From Thalassobius sp. Cn5-15 (GTDB lineage Bacteria > Pseudomonadota > Alphaproteobacteria > Rhodobacterales > Rhodobacteraceae), in assembly GCF_022347685.1 (NCBI RefSeq), contig NZ_JAKRGF010000001.1, positions 1 through 64,000 on the forward strand: DNA of 64,000 bases, given 5' to 3'. Each line of letters starts with the position of its first letter. Position 1 is the first letter of the stretch. Positions 25,476-35,591 of the stretch are shown here, one piece after another. A model generated the notes under the pieces. The model was not told the DNA's origin, did no database searches, and saw nothing but the letters and a program-made list of their open reading frames with translations. A program made the position numbers and the translations under genes.

Positions 25476-27296
25476 TTAGTCCTCCATCGCCTCCAGTTCA
25501 TCGATCATAGAGGAGATCATGCTGAGGCCCTTGTCCCAGAAGGTCGGGTCAGATGCATCGAGACCGAAGGGCGCCAGCAGGTCTTTGTGGTGTTTTGACC
25601 CGCCTGCTTTCAGCATGTCGAAATACTTGTCCTGGAAGCCTTCGGGGTTTTCTTCGTAGACCGCGTAAAGCGCATTCACCAGACCGTCGCCGAAGGCATA
25701 GGCATAGACGTAGAAAGGCGAATGCACGAAGTGCGGAATATAGGCCCAGAAGGTTTCATAACCTTCCATGAAATCAAACGCATCGCCCAGGCTTTCGGCC
25801 TGCACCGACATCCACAGATCGTTGATGTCATCAGGGGTCAGCTCGCCCTCGCGACGGGCAGCGTGCAGTTTGCATTCAAAATCATAGAACGCGATCTGGC
25901 GCACCACGGTGTTGATCATATCCTCGACCTTACCGGCCAGCAGAATCTTACGCTCTTCCTTGGTCTCTGCCTTTTCCAGCATCTTGCGGAAGGTCAGCAT
26001 TTCCCCGAACACGGACGCGGTTTCTGCCAGCGTAAGCGGGGTGGAGGAGAGCATTTCGCCTTGTTCGGCCGCCAACACCTGATGCACACCGTGGCCCAGT
26101 TCGTGTGCCAGCGTCATCACGTCGCGCGGTTTGCCGAGGTAGTTCAGCATCACGTAAGGGTGCACCTCGGTCACGGTGGGGTGGGCAAAGGCGCCGGGCG
26201 CTTTGCCGGGTTTCACGCCTGCATCAATCCAGCCCTTGGTGAAGAAGGGTTCCGCGATATTGCCCATGCGGGGGTCAAAGGCATTATATGCCTCCATCAC
26301 TGTGTTGGTCGCGGCGGACCAGTCTACGATCTTGGTGCTTTCCATCGGCAGGGGCGCGTTGCGGTCCCAGACCTGCATGCGCTCAAGGCCCAGCCATTTC
26401 CGCTTCAGCTCATAATAGCGGTGGCTGAGTTTCGGGTAGGCCTCCACAACAGCGTTGCGCAGCGCTTCGACCACCTCGGGCTCCACATGGTTCGACAGGT
26501 GGCGGCTTGTTTGGGCGGTGGGCATGTTGCGCCAGCGATCGACGATCTCTTTTTCCTTGGCCAGCGTGTTGTGTACACGGGCAAAGGTCTTGATGTTGGC
26601 GCCAAAGACAGTGGCCAGTTCGCGCGCCGCCGCTTCGCGTTTGCTGCGGTCTTGTTCGGTGAGGTAGTTCAGCGTGCCTTCGATATTGTGCGGCTCACCG
26701 TCCACCTCAAAGCCGAGGCCAGCGATGGTTTCGTCAAACAGCTTCTCCCACGCATCACCGGTGACCGAAAGGTCGTGCAGGAATTTTTCCAGCTCATCAG
26801 ACAGTTGATAGGGCTTCATCGCGCGGATGCGGTCAAAGACGGGACGGTAGCGGGCCAGATCTGCGTTTTCCGCGAGCATGGCCTCCAGCGCGTCGTCTTC
26901 GATCCTATTCAGTTCCAGCGTGTAGAACACCAAAGGCGTGGTGAAGTTGGTGATCGCTTCCTGACAGTCGGACATGAACTTGGCGCGGTCGGCATCCACG
27001 GTCATCTGGTAGTAACGAAGGCCTGCGTAGGACATGACGCGGCCGGCTTTGGTGCTGATCATCTCGTTGCGCTGTACGCATTCCAACAGGCCCGCGGCAT
27101 CCAGATCCGCCAGCTTGCCCTCATAGTCAGCGGCAAAAGCGGCGCATTCTTCTGCCAGCCAGTCCAGATCAGCCTGCAGTTCGGGTGCTTCGGGGGAAGG
27201 GTAGAGGTCGCTCAGATCCCAGACGGGCAGATCCCCCAGATCATTGGCGCCGGTGTCGGCGGTCACGTCACGTAGGGGGAAGGGAAGTTGAAACAT
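25476..27296 (-). CDS. pepF: Oligoendopeptidase F (M3 family)
   Basis: This 606-residue zinc metallopeptidase has the HELGHGVHQ motif (HExxH) of family M3 and the PepF-type C-terminal segment (HFVHSPFYVYAYAFGDG, two parts). It cleaves oligopeptides in the cytosol. The ATG at 27296 is chosen because AAGAGG precedes it and the sequence MFQLPFPL begins the conserved part; the open frame runs 19 codons further up without a matching ribosome-binding site. It is monocistronic. Confidence 0.93.
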   Translation of the reverse strand: MFQLPFPLRDVTADTGANDLGDLPVWDLSDLYPSPEAPELQADLDWLAEECAAFAADYEGKLADLDAAGLLECVQRNEMISTKAGRVMSYAGLRYYQMTVDADRAKFMSDCQEAITNFTTPLVFYTLELNRIEDDALEAMLAENADLARYRPVFDRIRAMKPYQLSDELEKFLHDLSVTGDAWEKLFDETIAGLGFEVDGEPHNIEGTLNYLTEQDRSKREAAARELATVFGANIKTFARVHNTLAKEKEIVDRWRNMPTAQTSRHLSNHVEPEVVEALRNAVVEAYPKLSHRYYELKRKWLGLERMQVWDRNAPLPMESTKIVDWSAATNTVMEAYNAFDPRMGNIAEPFFTKGWIDAGVKPGKAPGAFAHPTVTEVHPYVMLNYLGKPRDVMTLAHELGHGVHQVLAAEQGEMLSSTPLTLAETASVFGEMLTFRKMLEKAETKEERKILLAGKVEDMINTVVRQIAFYDFECKLHAARREGELTPDDINDLWMSVQAESLGDAFDFMEGYETFWAYIPHFVHSPFYVYAYAFGDGLVNALYAVYEENPEGFQDKYFDMLKAGGSKHHKDLLAPFGLDASDPTFWDKGLSMISSMIDELEAMED

Positions 27297-27365
27297 GGGG
27301 AACCTCTTGGTGTCTGATGCACCAGACATATGCCGCTGGGCGTGGCGCCTCAAGAGGGGGGCACG

Positions 27366-28355
27366 TTATTGTGCATCGTGATTTGCAAGGCAGCCGTTGT
27401 TTTCCATTGCTTTCAGGTAATGGGTGATGATGGCTTTTGCGATCGGGGTGCGGATGTCGGTGCCTTCCATCAAGACCTCATGTTCGCCTTTGGGCACGAT
27501 CACCAGTTCACCGTTTGACCATCTGGCCATGCGGTCGCGGATGCGCTGGGGGGAAACGATGCGTTCATTAGCGCCCAGATAGGTCAGGCAGGGCTGCGGC
27601 GGCGACGGCATGCGTGACAGTTGGCGCATTTCAGTCAACGCTTCATAGAGCCAGTTGAGACTGGGGCCGCCCAGTGACAGGCCGGGTTCGGCGCGCAGCT
27701 GGTCTCCCATCAGGTCCCACATCTCACGGTCAAGGGTCAGTGTGTTGTCGTCAAAGGGCGCATCCAGCACATAAGGCGTGGGGGCGGTGTTCGGGGCCAT
27801 TTGGCCCGACAGGCCCAATGGGCGGCTCAGCCAGCTGGTCGCCCAGGCAAAGGGACGCAGGGCCGGTGCCAATTCGATGCCCCACATCGGCCCACTGAAA
27901 CTGGCGGCAATCACCGGCAGCCCGTTGAGCATTGCCCGCAATCCAATGCAGCCGCCCATAGAGTGGCCGTGTAGCAGATAGGGTTCGGGCAGTTTCAGAT
28001 CGCGCGCCGCCTTGAGTGTGGCCTGAACATCCAGTTGGAAATCGGCAAAGCGGCCAACATGGCCGGTCAGTGGTTGATCCAGCAGTCGGTCCGCAATGCC
28101 CTGACCGCGCCAGTCCACCGACAGCGTGGCAAAGCCATACGCGGCAAAATCTGCCGCAGTGGGGGCGTATTTTTCGATATATTCGGTGCGGCCGGGAAAT
28201 AAGAGCACGGTGCCGCGCGGGGCGCCCTCATGATGGTTCGGATCGGGGCGCCACAGGCCGACGCGGATGCGCACCCCGTCTTCGGCAGTAGCCCACCAAG
28301 CTTCCCCAACGGGAAAATCAGCGATGATAGAGCCGAAAAACGGGGCTTTTTGCAT
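27366..28355 (-). CDS. Alpha/beta hydrolase, lysophospholipase-like
   Basis: This 329-residue serine hydrolase has the nucleophile elbow GHSMGG and the N-terminal VLLFPGRTEYIEKY segment of the monoacylglycerol lipase/lysophospholipase L2 type (S33-like). No signal peptide is seen. It lies 27 bp after an SCP2 gene in the same direction, so the two form an operon concerned with lipids. Substrate not determined. Confidence 0.88.
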   Translation of the reverse strand: MQKAPFFGSIIADFPVGEAWWATAEDGVRIRVGLWRPDPNHHEGAPRGTVLLFPGRTEYIEKYAPTAADFAAYGFATLSVDWRGQGIADRLLDQPLTGHVGRFADFQLDVQATLKAARDLKLPEPYLLHGHSMGGCIGLRAMLNGLPVIAASFSGPMWGIELAPALRPFAWATSWLSRPLGLSGQMAPNTAPTPYVLDAPFDDNTLTLDREMWDLMGDQLRAEPGLSLGGPSLNWLYEALTEMRQLSRMPSPPQPCLTYLGANERIVSPQRIRDRMARWSNGELVIVPKGEHEVLMEGTDIRTPIAKAIITHYLKAMENNGCLANHDAQ

Positions 28356-28382
28356 CAGCGTCGTGCTTTCTTTGTCGCGGTT

Positions 28383-28673
28383 TTAGGCGAAGGCAGAGGC
28401 CAACGCCATTGCCTGACCCATATCACCGTCGATGGTCAGCTTGCCGCTCATGAAGGCGGAAGTGGGGTTCAGGTCACCGCTCATCATCGCTTCAAAGGTG
28501 TCGGCATCTGCGGTCATTGTGACGTCTGCGTCTTCTTCGCTGGCGCGTACGCCGTCGCTGTCAACGACGATAGACATCACGCCTTCGACGACAAATTTGG
28601 CCGAACCAGAGAAATCGGCGCCGGCCATTTTTTCGGTCAGGGCGGCTACTGCTGCGTCTACTACATCGCTCAT
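28383..28673 (-). CDS. SCP2 sterol-binding domain protein
   Basis: This 96-residue protein is a stand-alone SCP2 domain, a fold with a hydrophobic tunnel that binds lipids or acyl-CoA. The conserved C-terminal part with AFMSGKLTIDGDMGQAMAL is recognisable. AAGGA precedes the ATG. It is the first gene of an operon with an alpha/beta hydrolase. Confidence 0.9.
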   Translation of the reverse strand: MSDVVDAAVAALTEKMAGADFSGSAKFVVEGVMSIVVDSDGVRASEEDADVTMTADADTFEAMMSGDLNPTSAFMSGKLTIDGDMGQAMALASAFA

Positions 28674-29097
28674 GGGGAAGTCCTTTTTATATCGATCCGG
28701 TCTCCTCTCCGGATCTTCGGGTTGTCTTTTGCCGAACGGGGCAGTTGATCTCCCCGGGGCAGGTTACACGTCGGTGCACTATGGTCACTGAACGGAACAG
28801 TCCCAAGGGTATCGTTGCGGCAAGCATGACGTTATTTGTGTTTACGTCATCGACTAATGGGTCAAACGAAGTCCCGTCAGAGCAGGGAGTGCTTTAAAAT
28901 TCAACGCCATAATGCAGATCACGGGCGTGGTTACAACTGTCATGACCGATATATGCTGCTGCTTTTAGGAAGATGGCTATTCTCTTGCGCTGATCGCTCT
29001 TGCAAAGTACCTCAAAGAACGTTGTAGAGAGGCGCAGCCTTGCCCTGCGACTGCACCGCCCCTAGATCAAAGCCACCTCAGATATCAGGGACAGACC
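28674..29097. other. 424-bp gap between the divergent SCP2 and helicase genes
   Basis: No convincing gene is seen here. A 63-codon frame on the plus strand (28836-29027) lacks a ribosome-binding site and looks like chance. The region must hold both promoters; I could not define them. Confidence 0.5.
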
Positions 29098-31920
29098 ATG
29101 CCCCCAAATTCCCGGATCACGGCGGTCCTAGGGCCCACCAACACCGGTAAGACCCACTACGCCATTGAACGCATGCTCGCCTATCGCACCGGCATCATCG
29201 GTCTGCCGCTGCGCCTGCTTGCGCGGGAGGTCTATGATAAGATCGTTGCCGCCCGCGGTCCGTCGGTTGTGGCGCTGGTGACCGGTGAGGAGCGTATTGT
29301 GCCTGATCGCGCTCAGTACTGGGTCTGCACGGTCGAGGCGATGCCAGAGGGGATGGGCTGTGATTTCCTCGCGGTGGATGAAATCCAGCTCTGTGGGGAC
29401 CCTGAGCGGGGGCATGTGTTCACTGACCGATTGCTACGTTCGCGTGGCACGCAGGAAACGGTTTTCCTCGGCTCTGATTCGATGCGTTCGGCGATCGCGG
29501 CACTGGTTCCGGGGGTGCATTTCATGCGCCGTGAACGGATGAGCCAGCTGGAATACACCGGCTCGCGCAAAATTTCGCGCATGAAACCGCGCTCTGCTGT
29601 GGTTGGATTCTCGGTAGATGATGTCTACGCGTTCGCTGAATTGATCCGCCGTCAGAAGGGCGGCGCGGCGGTGGTGATGGGCGCGCTTAGCCCGCGGACA
29701 CGCAACGCGCAGGTAGAGTTATATCAGAACGGCGATGTGGATTTTCTGGTGGCAACGGATGCCATTGGCATGGGCCTGAACCTTGATATCAGCCATGTCG
29801 CCTTTTCCTCCACAGTGAAATTTGATGGCCGCCGGATGCGGATGTTGATGCCAAATGAACTGGCGCAAATCGCCGGCCGTGCGGGCCGTGGCATGTCTGA
29901 TGGCACCTTTGGCGTCACTGGCGAAGCAGAATTGCTGGACGAAGGTGTGGCGCAGGCGATCATGGATCACCGCTTTGCGCCGGTGCGCAAACTCCAATGG
30001 CGGAACGCTCGTTTGCAGTTCGGCACCCCCGATGCGCTGATCCGTTCGCTAGAGGTCGCGCCCGATCATGAGATGTTGGTGCGGTCCCGCGATGCAGATG
30101 ACCTGCTCGCGCTAAAATCGCTATCGGCAGAGGCAGAGGTGGCCGCGCGCGCCAGCGACGGCCCCTCGGTCAAATTGCTGTGGGACGTCTGTCGCGTGCC
30201 CGATTTCCGCGGCATCAGCCACAGCGAACACACGCAGCTGTTGGAAACCATTTTTGGCTACCTGCATGAAAAAGGCAGGGTGCCGAATGAGTGGATGGCG
30301 CGGCAGGTTCTGCGCATTGATCGCACTGATGGTGACATTGACACATTATCGAAACGTCTCTCATTTATCCGCACGTGGACCTATGTCGCACAAAGATCCG
30401 GCTGGGTAGATGACGAAAGTCATTGGCGTGGCGAAACGCGCGCTGTAGAAGACCGATTGTCGGATGCGCTGCACGAGCGTCTGACCCAAAGATTTGTGGA
30501 CCGGCGCACATCCGTGCTTTTGCGCCGGCTCAAGCAGAAGGAGGCCCTTTTGGCCGAAGTAAACGATAAAGGTGAAGTGACCGTCGAAGGCGAATTCGTC
30601 GGTCGTCTGGAAGGGTTCCGTTTCCGTCAGGATCAGGACGCCAGCGGACAGGAGGCCAAGACGCTGCGTCAGGCCAGCCTGCAGGCGCTCGCGCCGCATT
30701 TCTCGCTGCGCGCAGACCGGTTCTACAACGCCCCCGATACCGAGATTGATTTCACCGAACAGGGTGGCCTGATGTGGGGCACTGAGGCGGTTGGTAAACT
30801 GGTTGCCGGTAGCGACCCGCTGAAGCCGACAGTCGCCGCCTTTGTGGACGATGAGGCAGGCGCTGATGTGGCGCAGAAGGTGGAACGCCGCCTGCAGCAC
30901 TTTATCGACCGCAAGATCGCCGCACTGTTTGATCCGTTGCTGGCGCTGGGCCGCGACGAAGAACTGTCAGGTTTGGCCCGTGGCTTTGCCTTTCAGATGG
31001 TTGAAAACCTCGGCGTGATCCCGCGCGCGCAGGTGGCTGACGATGTGAAAGCACTGGATCAGGACGCCCGTGGTGCGCTGCGCAAACATGGCATCCGCTT
31101 TGGTCAGTTCACCATCTTTATGCCCTTGATGCTGAAACCGGCGCCGACCCGTCTGCGTCTGGTTCTGTGGGCGCTGGCCAAAGGTCTGGATGTTTTCCCC
31201 GAAGCACCGCCCCCCGGTCTGGTCACTGTGCCCACCGATGCAGGCGCCCCCGCAGGGGCCGACACCATGTCGGGCTATCGTGCGGCTGGCGAACGGTCGA
31301 TCCGTATCGATATGCTGGAACGCCTGGCCGATATGCTGCGCGTCGAAGACAGCCGTGGCGGCTTTGAAGCTAAGGCGGACATGCTGTCTATCACCGGTAT
31401 GACACTGGAACAGTTCGCCGACCTGATGCAGGGGTTGGGTTACGCTGCTGAACGTGGTGAACGCGCTAAGGTAAAGGCTGCACCGGTTGTTGACGCCGCT
31501 GCCGAAGCTGCAGAAGCACCGGCAGAAGCTGCTGATGCACCCGCCGAGGAGGTATCGGTAGAAGCCGTAGCCGAAGTGACTGAAGCCGCTGAGCCTGCTG
31601 CAGAAAACGCAGAAACCGCTGAAGCGGCAGAGCCTGAGGTAGAAGTGTTCTTCACTTTCACCTGGGGCGCGCGTCGCAATCAGGGTGGCAACCGTGGCCG
31701 TGGCCGCAACGAGCGCGGCGGTGATCGCGGTGGCGAACGTGGTGAACGCAAAGGTGGCGGCAAGCCGCGTGGTAAGGGCGGCAAACCCCGAGGTGACGGC
31801 AAAGGACGTGGTGCCCCGAAAGGTGCCAAATCCTACGAGGCCCGTCCGCCGAAAAAGGAAAAGGCAATCGACCCCGATAACCCCTTCGCCGCAGCCCTGA
31901 TGGGTCTGAAAAAAGGCTGA
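29098..31920 (+). CDS. SUV3-like RNA/DNA helicase with RGG-rich tail
   Basis: This 940-residue superfamily 2 helicase has motif I GPTNTGKT, a DEIQ Walker B, and motif VI QIAGRAGR, which place it with the SUV3 (mitochondrial RNA helicase) type of alphaproteobacteria. After the helicase core and a SUV3-type C-terminal domain come an Ala/Glu-rich stretch (about 790-850) and a Gly/Arg/Lys-rich tail (about 860-920) like the RGG boxes of RNA-binding proteins. It is followed closely by an Hsp15-like S4 protein, which supports an RNA-related role. The natural substrate is not known. Confidence 0.88.
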   Translation: MPPNSRITAVLGPTNTGKTHYAIERMLAYRTGIIGLPLRLLAREVYDKIVAARGPSVVALVTGEERIVPDRAQYWVCTVEAMPEGMGCDFLAVDEIQLCGDPERGHVFTDRLLRSRGTQETVFLGSDSMRSAIAALVPGVHFMRRERMSQLEYTGSRKISRMKPRSAVVGFSVDDVYAFAELIRRQKGGAAVVMGALSPRTRNAQVELYQNGDVDFLVATDAIGMGLNLDISHVAFSSTVKFDGRRMRMLMPNELAQIAGRAGRGMSDGTFGVTGEAELLDEGVAQAIMDHRFAPVRKLQWRNARLQFGTPDALIRSLEVAPDHEMLVRSRDADDLLALKSLSAEAEVAARASDGPSVKLLWDVCRVPDFRGISHSEHTQLLETIFGYLHEKGRVPNEWMARQVLRIDRTDGDIDTLSKRLSFIRTWTYVAQRSGWVDDESHWRGETRAVEDRLSDALHERLTQRFVDRRTSVLLRRLKQKEALLAEVNDKGEVTVEGEFVGRLEGFRFRQDQDASGQEAKTLRQASLQALAPHFSLRADRFYNAPDTEIDFTEQGGLMWGTEAVGKLVAGSDPLKPTVAAFVDDEAGADVAQKVERRLQHFIDRKIAALFDPLLALGRDEELSGLARGFAFQMVENLGVIPRAQVADDVKALDQDARGALRKHGIRFGQFTIFMPLMLKPAPTRLRLVLWALAKGLDVFPEAPPPGLVTVPTDAGAPAGADTMSGYRAAGERSIRIDMLERLADMLRVEDSRGGFEAKADMLSITGMTLEQFADLMQGLGYAAERGERAKVKAAPVVDAAAEAAEAPAEAADAPAEEVSVEAVAEVTEAAEPAAENAETAEAAEPEVEVFFTFTWGARRNQGGNRGRGRNERGGDRGGERGERKGGGKPRGKGGKPRGDGKGRGAPKGAKSYEARPPKKEKAIDPDNPFAAALMGLKKG

Positions 31921-31966
31921 TGGGTTTGGCGATCCGCCAAAGCAAATATAAGGGCGGGGGCGCCGC

Positions 31967-32368
31967 ATGAGCGATGCCCCCACCCACACTTCAGCCGCGA
32001 AACAGCGCCTTGATAAATGGCTCTGGCATGCGCGGTTTTACAAAACCCGCGGGCTGGCATCGAAAATGGTTTCAGCAGGTCATGTGCGGGTCAATTCCGA
32101 CAAAGCATCCAAACCGGCGCATTCTGTGAAACCGGGAGATGTCCTGACCTTTCCGCAAGGTGATCAGATTCGCGTTGTGCGGATCGAAAGGATCGGCGCA
32201 CGTCGCGGCCCAGCCCCCGAAGCGCAAACACTGTACACGGATTTGACCGAACCGCAGGAGAAGGTTCCGCGTAGCCCGAAATTTGAGGGCAAAGGGCGCC
32301 CAACAAAACGTGACCGGCGAATGATCGACCTTGATCGTCAGCGAGGCTTGAATGATTCCTCGCAGTGA
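31967..32368 (+). CDS. S4 domain RNA-binding protein, Hsp15-like
   Basis: This 133-residue protein has an N-terminal S4 domain (RLDKWLWHARFYKTRGLASKM, two parts; NSDKASKPAHSVKPGDVL) and a basic C-terminal tail. Hsp15 of E. coli is a heat-shock protein that binds 50S subunits stalled with nascent chains. The gene starts 47 bp after the helicase stop and is probably co-transcribed with it. Fdx and CarD genes follow. Confidence 0.85.
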   Translation: MSDAPTHTSAAKQRLDKWLWHARFYKTRGLASKMVSAGHVRVNSDKASKPAHSVKPGDVLTFPQGDQIRVVRIERIGARRGPAPEAQTLYTDLTEPQEKVPRSPKFEGKGRPTKRDRRMIDLDRQRGLNDSSQ

Positions 32369-32407
32369 ATTAGCTAATGCGACAAGCCAAAAGCCAGAGA
32401 GAAAGCC

Positions 32408-32746
32408 ATGACTTACGTCGTTACAGACAATTGCATCGCCTGCAAATACACCGACTGCGTCGAAGTATGTCCGGTGGATTGTTTTTACGAAGGTGAAAAC
32501 ACGCTGGTGATCCACCCCGATGAATGTATCGACTGTGGCGTCTGTGAACCGGAATGTCCAGCGGATGCGATCCGTCCTGACACCGAGCCGGATATGGAAA
32601 AATGGGTCGAGTTTAACCGTAAATACGCGGAGCTGTGGCCTGTGATCATCGAAAAGAAAGATCCGATGCCGGGCTACGAAGAGAAAGACGGCGAGCCGAA
32701 CAAGCTTGAGAAGTACTTCTCCGAAGCACCGGGCGAAGGCAGTTAA
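32408..32746 (+). CDS. fdxA: Ferredoxin FdxA, 7Fe-8S type
   Basis: This 112-residue ferredoxin has the 3Fe-4S ligands near [14 protein letters not shown] and the 4Fe-4S ligands [12 protein letters not shown]. The C-terminal extension is typical of FdxA of proteobacteria. It transfers electrons in the cytosol; its partner is unknown. GAGAAAG precedes the ATG. Confidence 0.95.
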   Translation: MTYVVTDNCIACKYTDCVEVCPVDCFYEGENTLVIHPDECIDCGVCEPECPADAIRPDTEPDMEKWVEFNRKYAELWPVIIEKKDPMPGYEEKDGEPNKLEKYFSEAPGEGS

Positions 32747-32854
32747 GCTCAAGGAATAGGTGATTCGGCCTTGGGTGGCGGAGGCGGCCCGATTTGGTCG
32801 AAACCGACAGAATCTGCCTGTATTCTGTGCGATATACAGCTTTCTGGTCGTTTG

Positions 32855-32873
32855 GGGCGCTTTCGAGGCGCCC
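32855..32873 (+). other. GC-rich hairpin between fdxA and carD
   Basis: GGGCGC and GCGCCC form a 6-bp stem with a 7-nt loop, followed by TAAATTA. It could be a weak terminator of fdxA. The remaining 32747-33047 region holds no gene I recognise; it probably carries the carD promoter. Confidence 0.4.
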
Positions 32874-33047
32874 TAAATTATGGTATATTACAGTTACATG
32901 ACGAAGACTGCCTTATGGCGCTTCACACCCTGATGTTTGCGGTGTGGCGTCGATTTTTGTGACAATAGCTGACTGACGGGCGTACAGAATGTACCTCGGC
33001 TGGTCTTTTTGTCTCTAAAACAAGGCATCCTTGCGGAGAAGGATTGC

Positions 33048-33557
33048 ATGAGCAAAGCGAAGAAATCTGAATTTAGCCCGAACGACTTTGTCGTTTACCC
33101 AGCACATGGGGTGGGCCAGATCGTGTCGATCGAGGAACAGGAAATCGCCGGCATCGCGCTGGAACTGTTCGTGATCTCGTTCGAAAAAGACAAGATGACC
33201 CTACGGGTTCCGACCCACAAAGCCACTGAAATCGGCATGCGGTCGCTGTCCAGCCCCGATGTCGTCTCGCAGGCGATGAAAACCCTGAAGGGCAAGGCTA
33301 AGGTCAAACGCGCGATGTGGTCGCGCCGCGCTCAGGAGTATGAGCAGAAGATCAACTCGGGCGACCTGATCGCCATTGCGGAAGTGGTGCGGGATCTGCA
33401 CCGCACCGACGATCAGCGTGAGCAGAGCTATTCCGAACGGCAGCTCTATGAAGCGGCGTTGGAACGCCTGACCCGTGAAGTCGCCGCCGTTTCCGGCAGC
33501 GATGAGGTTCAAGCCGCTCAGAAGGTCGGCGAAGTACTGGTATCGCGTGCAGCCTAA
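33048..33557 (+). CDS. carD: CarD family transcriptional regulator
   Basis: This 169-residue protein has the CarD/TRCF N-terminal RNA-polymerase-interacting domain (DFVVYPAHGVGQIVSIE) and a helical C-terminal DNA-binding part (WSRRAQEYEQKINSGD). CarD stabilises open complexes and, in Rhodobacter relatives, activates many sigma-70 promoters that lack a T at position -7. The ATG at 33048 is chosen because GGAGAAGGA precedes it. A strong terminator ends the unit. Confidence 0.93.
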   Translation: MSKAKKSEFSPNDFVVYPAHGVGQIVSIEEQEIAGIALELFVISFEKDKMTLRVPTHKATEIGMRSLSSPDVVSQAMKTLKGKAKVKRAMWSRRAQEYEQKINSGDLIAIAEVVRDLHRTDDQREQSYSERQLYEAALERLTREVAAVSGSDEVQAAQKVGEVLVSRAA

Positions 33558-33587
33558 CCGTCTGTTATGCTATGCTTAATTAGGAAG

Positions 33588-33616
33588 GCCGCGCCTGTGA
33601 AAGGCGCGGCTTTTTT
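33588..33616 (+). terminator. Intrinsic terminator after carD
   Basis: An 8-bp stem (GCCGCGCC / GGCGCGGC) has a 7-nt loop and is followed by six T residues. Confidence 0.92.
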
Positions 33617-33649
33617 ATGTCTGGCTTTCTTGTGTTTGGGGGCTGCCTG

Positions 33650-34420
33650 TCAGAGTGCAAAGAGAGCGATGAACATGAAGACCTCGCTACTCTGTTGCGT
33701 CGCGCCCAACACATCGCCGGTCTGCCCGCCGATTTTGGCCCGCGCGATCAAGGCTGCCGTGCTTGCAGCCAGCAGGGTTGCCGGCAGTGCGATCCAGATA
33801 TTTGCGCCCAGGGTCAGGCTGGCGACCGCGATGGCGATGGCAGCAGCAATGCCTGCAGTTAACGCATCAGGACGCCCCTGCGAATGGCTGAGGCCAGTGT
33901 CGCGCGCGTGGGGCAGGGCGGCCATCACCGCGCTCATCGCGGCGCGACTGAGCGTGGCGATGGCCACAAGCGCCCAAATCGCACCAGCGTCCAGCAGCTG
34001 GGTCAGCCCCCACCAGCGCAAACCAAAGCAGAGGATCAGCGCCAGCACCCCATAGGTGCCGATTTGGCTATCTTTCATAATCTCTAGCCGACGTTCCCGC
34101 GTCCAGCCGCCCCAGAATCCGTCAGCGCAGTCAGCCAAACCGTCTTCGTGCATCGCACCAGTGATCAGCACGCTGAGAGAGAGAATCAACAAGGCGGTAA
34201 GCTGGGAATCGATTCCCGTAATTACCGCAATAGTAGCAGCGACAGATGCAATACAACCGATTAACACACCCGTAAGAGGATAGGCCCATGCGGCACGCGC
34301 CCCACGCTTGAACCACGTCCTATCCAAAGGTATAGGAATCCTGCTAAGCAGCGCCAAAGAAACGCCAATATCGCTTAATGCTAGGCGACGGCTGTCGTTT
34401 TCTGTCATAACTGTTCTCAT
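33650..34420 (-). CDS. cobS: Adenosylcobinamide-GDP ribazoletransferase
   Basis: This 256-residue membrane enzyme joins adenosylcobinamide-GDP to alpha-ribazole in the last part of cobalamin synthesis. Conserved motifs are HEDGLADCADGFWGG and KDSQIGTYG, followed by several membrane helices. The start may be 34420 or the second ATG four codons later. It is divergent from cobT across a 71-bp gap. That gap is too short for a full cobalamin riboswitch, and none was seen. Confidence 0.93.
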   Translation of the reverse strand: MRTVMTENDSRRLALSDIGVSLALLSRIPIPLDRTWFKRGARAAWAYPLTGVLIGCIASVAATIAVITGIDSQLTALLILSLSVLITGAMHEDGLADCADGFWGGWTRERRLEIMKDSQIGTYGVLALILCFGLRWWGLTQLLDAGAIWALVAIATLSRAAMSAVMAALPHARDTGLSHSQGRPDALTAGIAAAIAIAVASLTLGANIWIALPATLLAASTAALIARAKIGGQTGDVLGATQQSSEVFMFIALFAL

Positions 34421-34491
34421 TCTGAACCTTGTCCGACACTAACATTAGGGTAAGTATCCGGCTAGGGATCAGCGATTGGTTTGGGGTGGAT

Positions 34492-35505
34492 ATGAGTCAT
34501 ATTTTTCAATCACTTGACGAGTTTCGGGGTGTTCTGTCAAGCTTGCCCGCCGCGCACGACAATGTGCGTCAGGATGCAACGGACCGTAATCAGCAATTGA
34601 CCAAGCCGCCGGGCGCACTGGGGCGTCTGGAGGATGTGGCGATCTGGTTTGCTGCATGGCAAGGCAATGCAAAGCCGCATCTGCGCTTCCCGCAGGTGCT
34701 GATTTTTGCGGGAAACCACGGGGTGACCGCGCAGGGGGTTTCAGCCTTTCCGGCGGAAGTGACGGAGCAGATGGTTCTGAACTTTCAGCATGGTGGTGCG
34801 GCGATCAACCAGCTGTGCAAGATTTTTGGCGCGCAGATGTCTGTGCATGCGCTGTCGCTGGACGCGCCGACTGCTGATTTCACCCAAACTGCCGCAATGA
34901 CCGAAGCAGAACTGTTGGAAGCGCTACAGGCAGGTTGGAGCGCGGTGAACAAGAACGCAGATCTCTTGGTCACCGGCGAGATGGGCATTGGCAACACCAC
35001 GCCTGCCTCTGCGCTCTGTGCGGCGCTGTTCGGGGGCGATGCGGCCACCTGGACCGGACGCGGTACGGGGGTGGATGACGCTGGTCTGGAAAATAAAACC
35101 CGCGTGGTGGCCGAAGGTTTGGCGTTGCATGGCGATCAGGGCGACGGGCTGGAAATGCTGCGTCGTCTGGGTGGTCGCGAACTGGCGGCAATGGCCGGTG
35201 CAATTGCGCGGGCGCGGGTAGAACGCATTCCGGTGTTGCTGGACGGGTTCATCTGTTGTGCAGCAGCTGCGAGCTTGCAGGCGGTGAATCCTTCTGCATT
35301 GGATCACACGGTGGCAGGGCACGTCAGCGCTGAGGGCGCGCACCCGATGTTGCTGGACCGCTTGGGTAAAGAGCCGCTGCTGTCGCTGGGCCTGCGTCTG
35401 GGCGAAGGATCCGGTGCGGCGCTGGCGATTGGTGTGCTGCAAGGCGCCATTGCCTGTCATTCCGGCATGGCCACCTTTGCCGAGGCGGGGGTGTCTGACG
35501 GCTGA
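34492..35505 (+). CDS. cobT: Nicotinate-nucleotide-dimethylbenzimidazole phosphoribosyltransferase
   Basis: This 337-residue enzyme makes alpha-ribazole phosphate from dimethylbenzimidazole and nicotinate mononucleotide. Motifs include [40 protein letters not shown] and the C-terminal [12 protein letters not shown] that holds the catalytic glutamate. The ATG at 34492 is chosen because GGGGTGGA precedes it and because it fits the family length. cobS, the enzyme that uses its product after dephosphorylation, is on the other side of a short divergent gap. Confidence 0.95.
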   Translation: MSHIFQSLDEFRGVLSSLPAAHDNVRQDATDRNQQLTKPPGALGRLEDVAIWFAAWQGNAKPHLRFPQVLIFAGNHGVTAQGVSAFPAEVTEQMVLNFQHGGAAINQLCKIFGAQMSVHALSLDAPTADFTQTAAMTEAELLEALQAGWSAVNKNADLLVTGEMGIGNTTPASALCAALFGGDAATWTGRGTGVDDAGLENKTRVVAEGLALHGDQGDGLEMLRRLGGRELAAMAGAIARARVERIPVLLDGFICCAAAASLQAVNPSALDHTVAGHVSAEGAHPMLLDRLGKEPLLSLGLRLGEGSGAALAIGVLQGAIACHSGMATFAEAGVSDG

Positions 35506-35530
35506 TCTGATCCGTATAATGGACATCAAT

Positions 35531-35564
35531 AGGGGCGTCTCATCATAGAGGCGCCCCTTTGTTG
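35531..35564 (+). terminator. Intrinsic terminator after cobT
   Basis: The stem AGGGGCG-TCT / AGAGGCGCCCCT has one bulge and a 6-nt loop and is followed by TTTGTTGTT. It could also serve the convergent antiporter gene. Confidence 0.8.
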
Positions 35565-35591
35565 TTCTAGGAGTGGTGCGGGAGGCGGGCG

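Noticed and set aside
34421-34491. Cobalamin riboswitch between cobS and cobT
   Set aside because: The gap is only 71 bp, too short for the element, and no B12-box-like sequence is visible.
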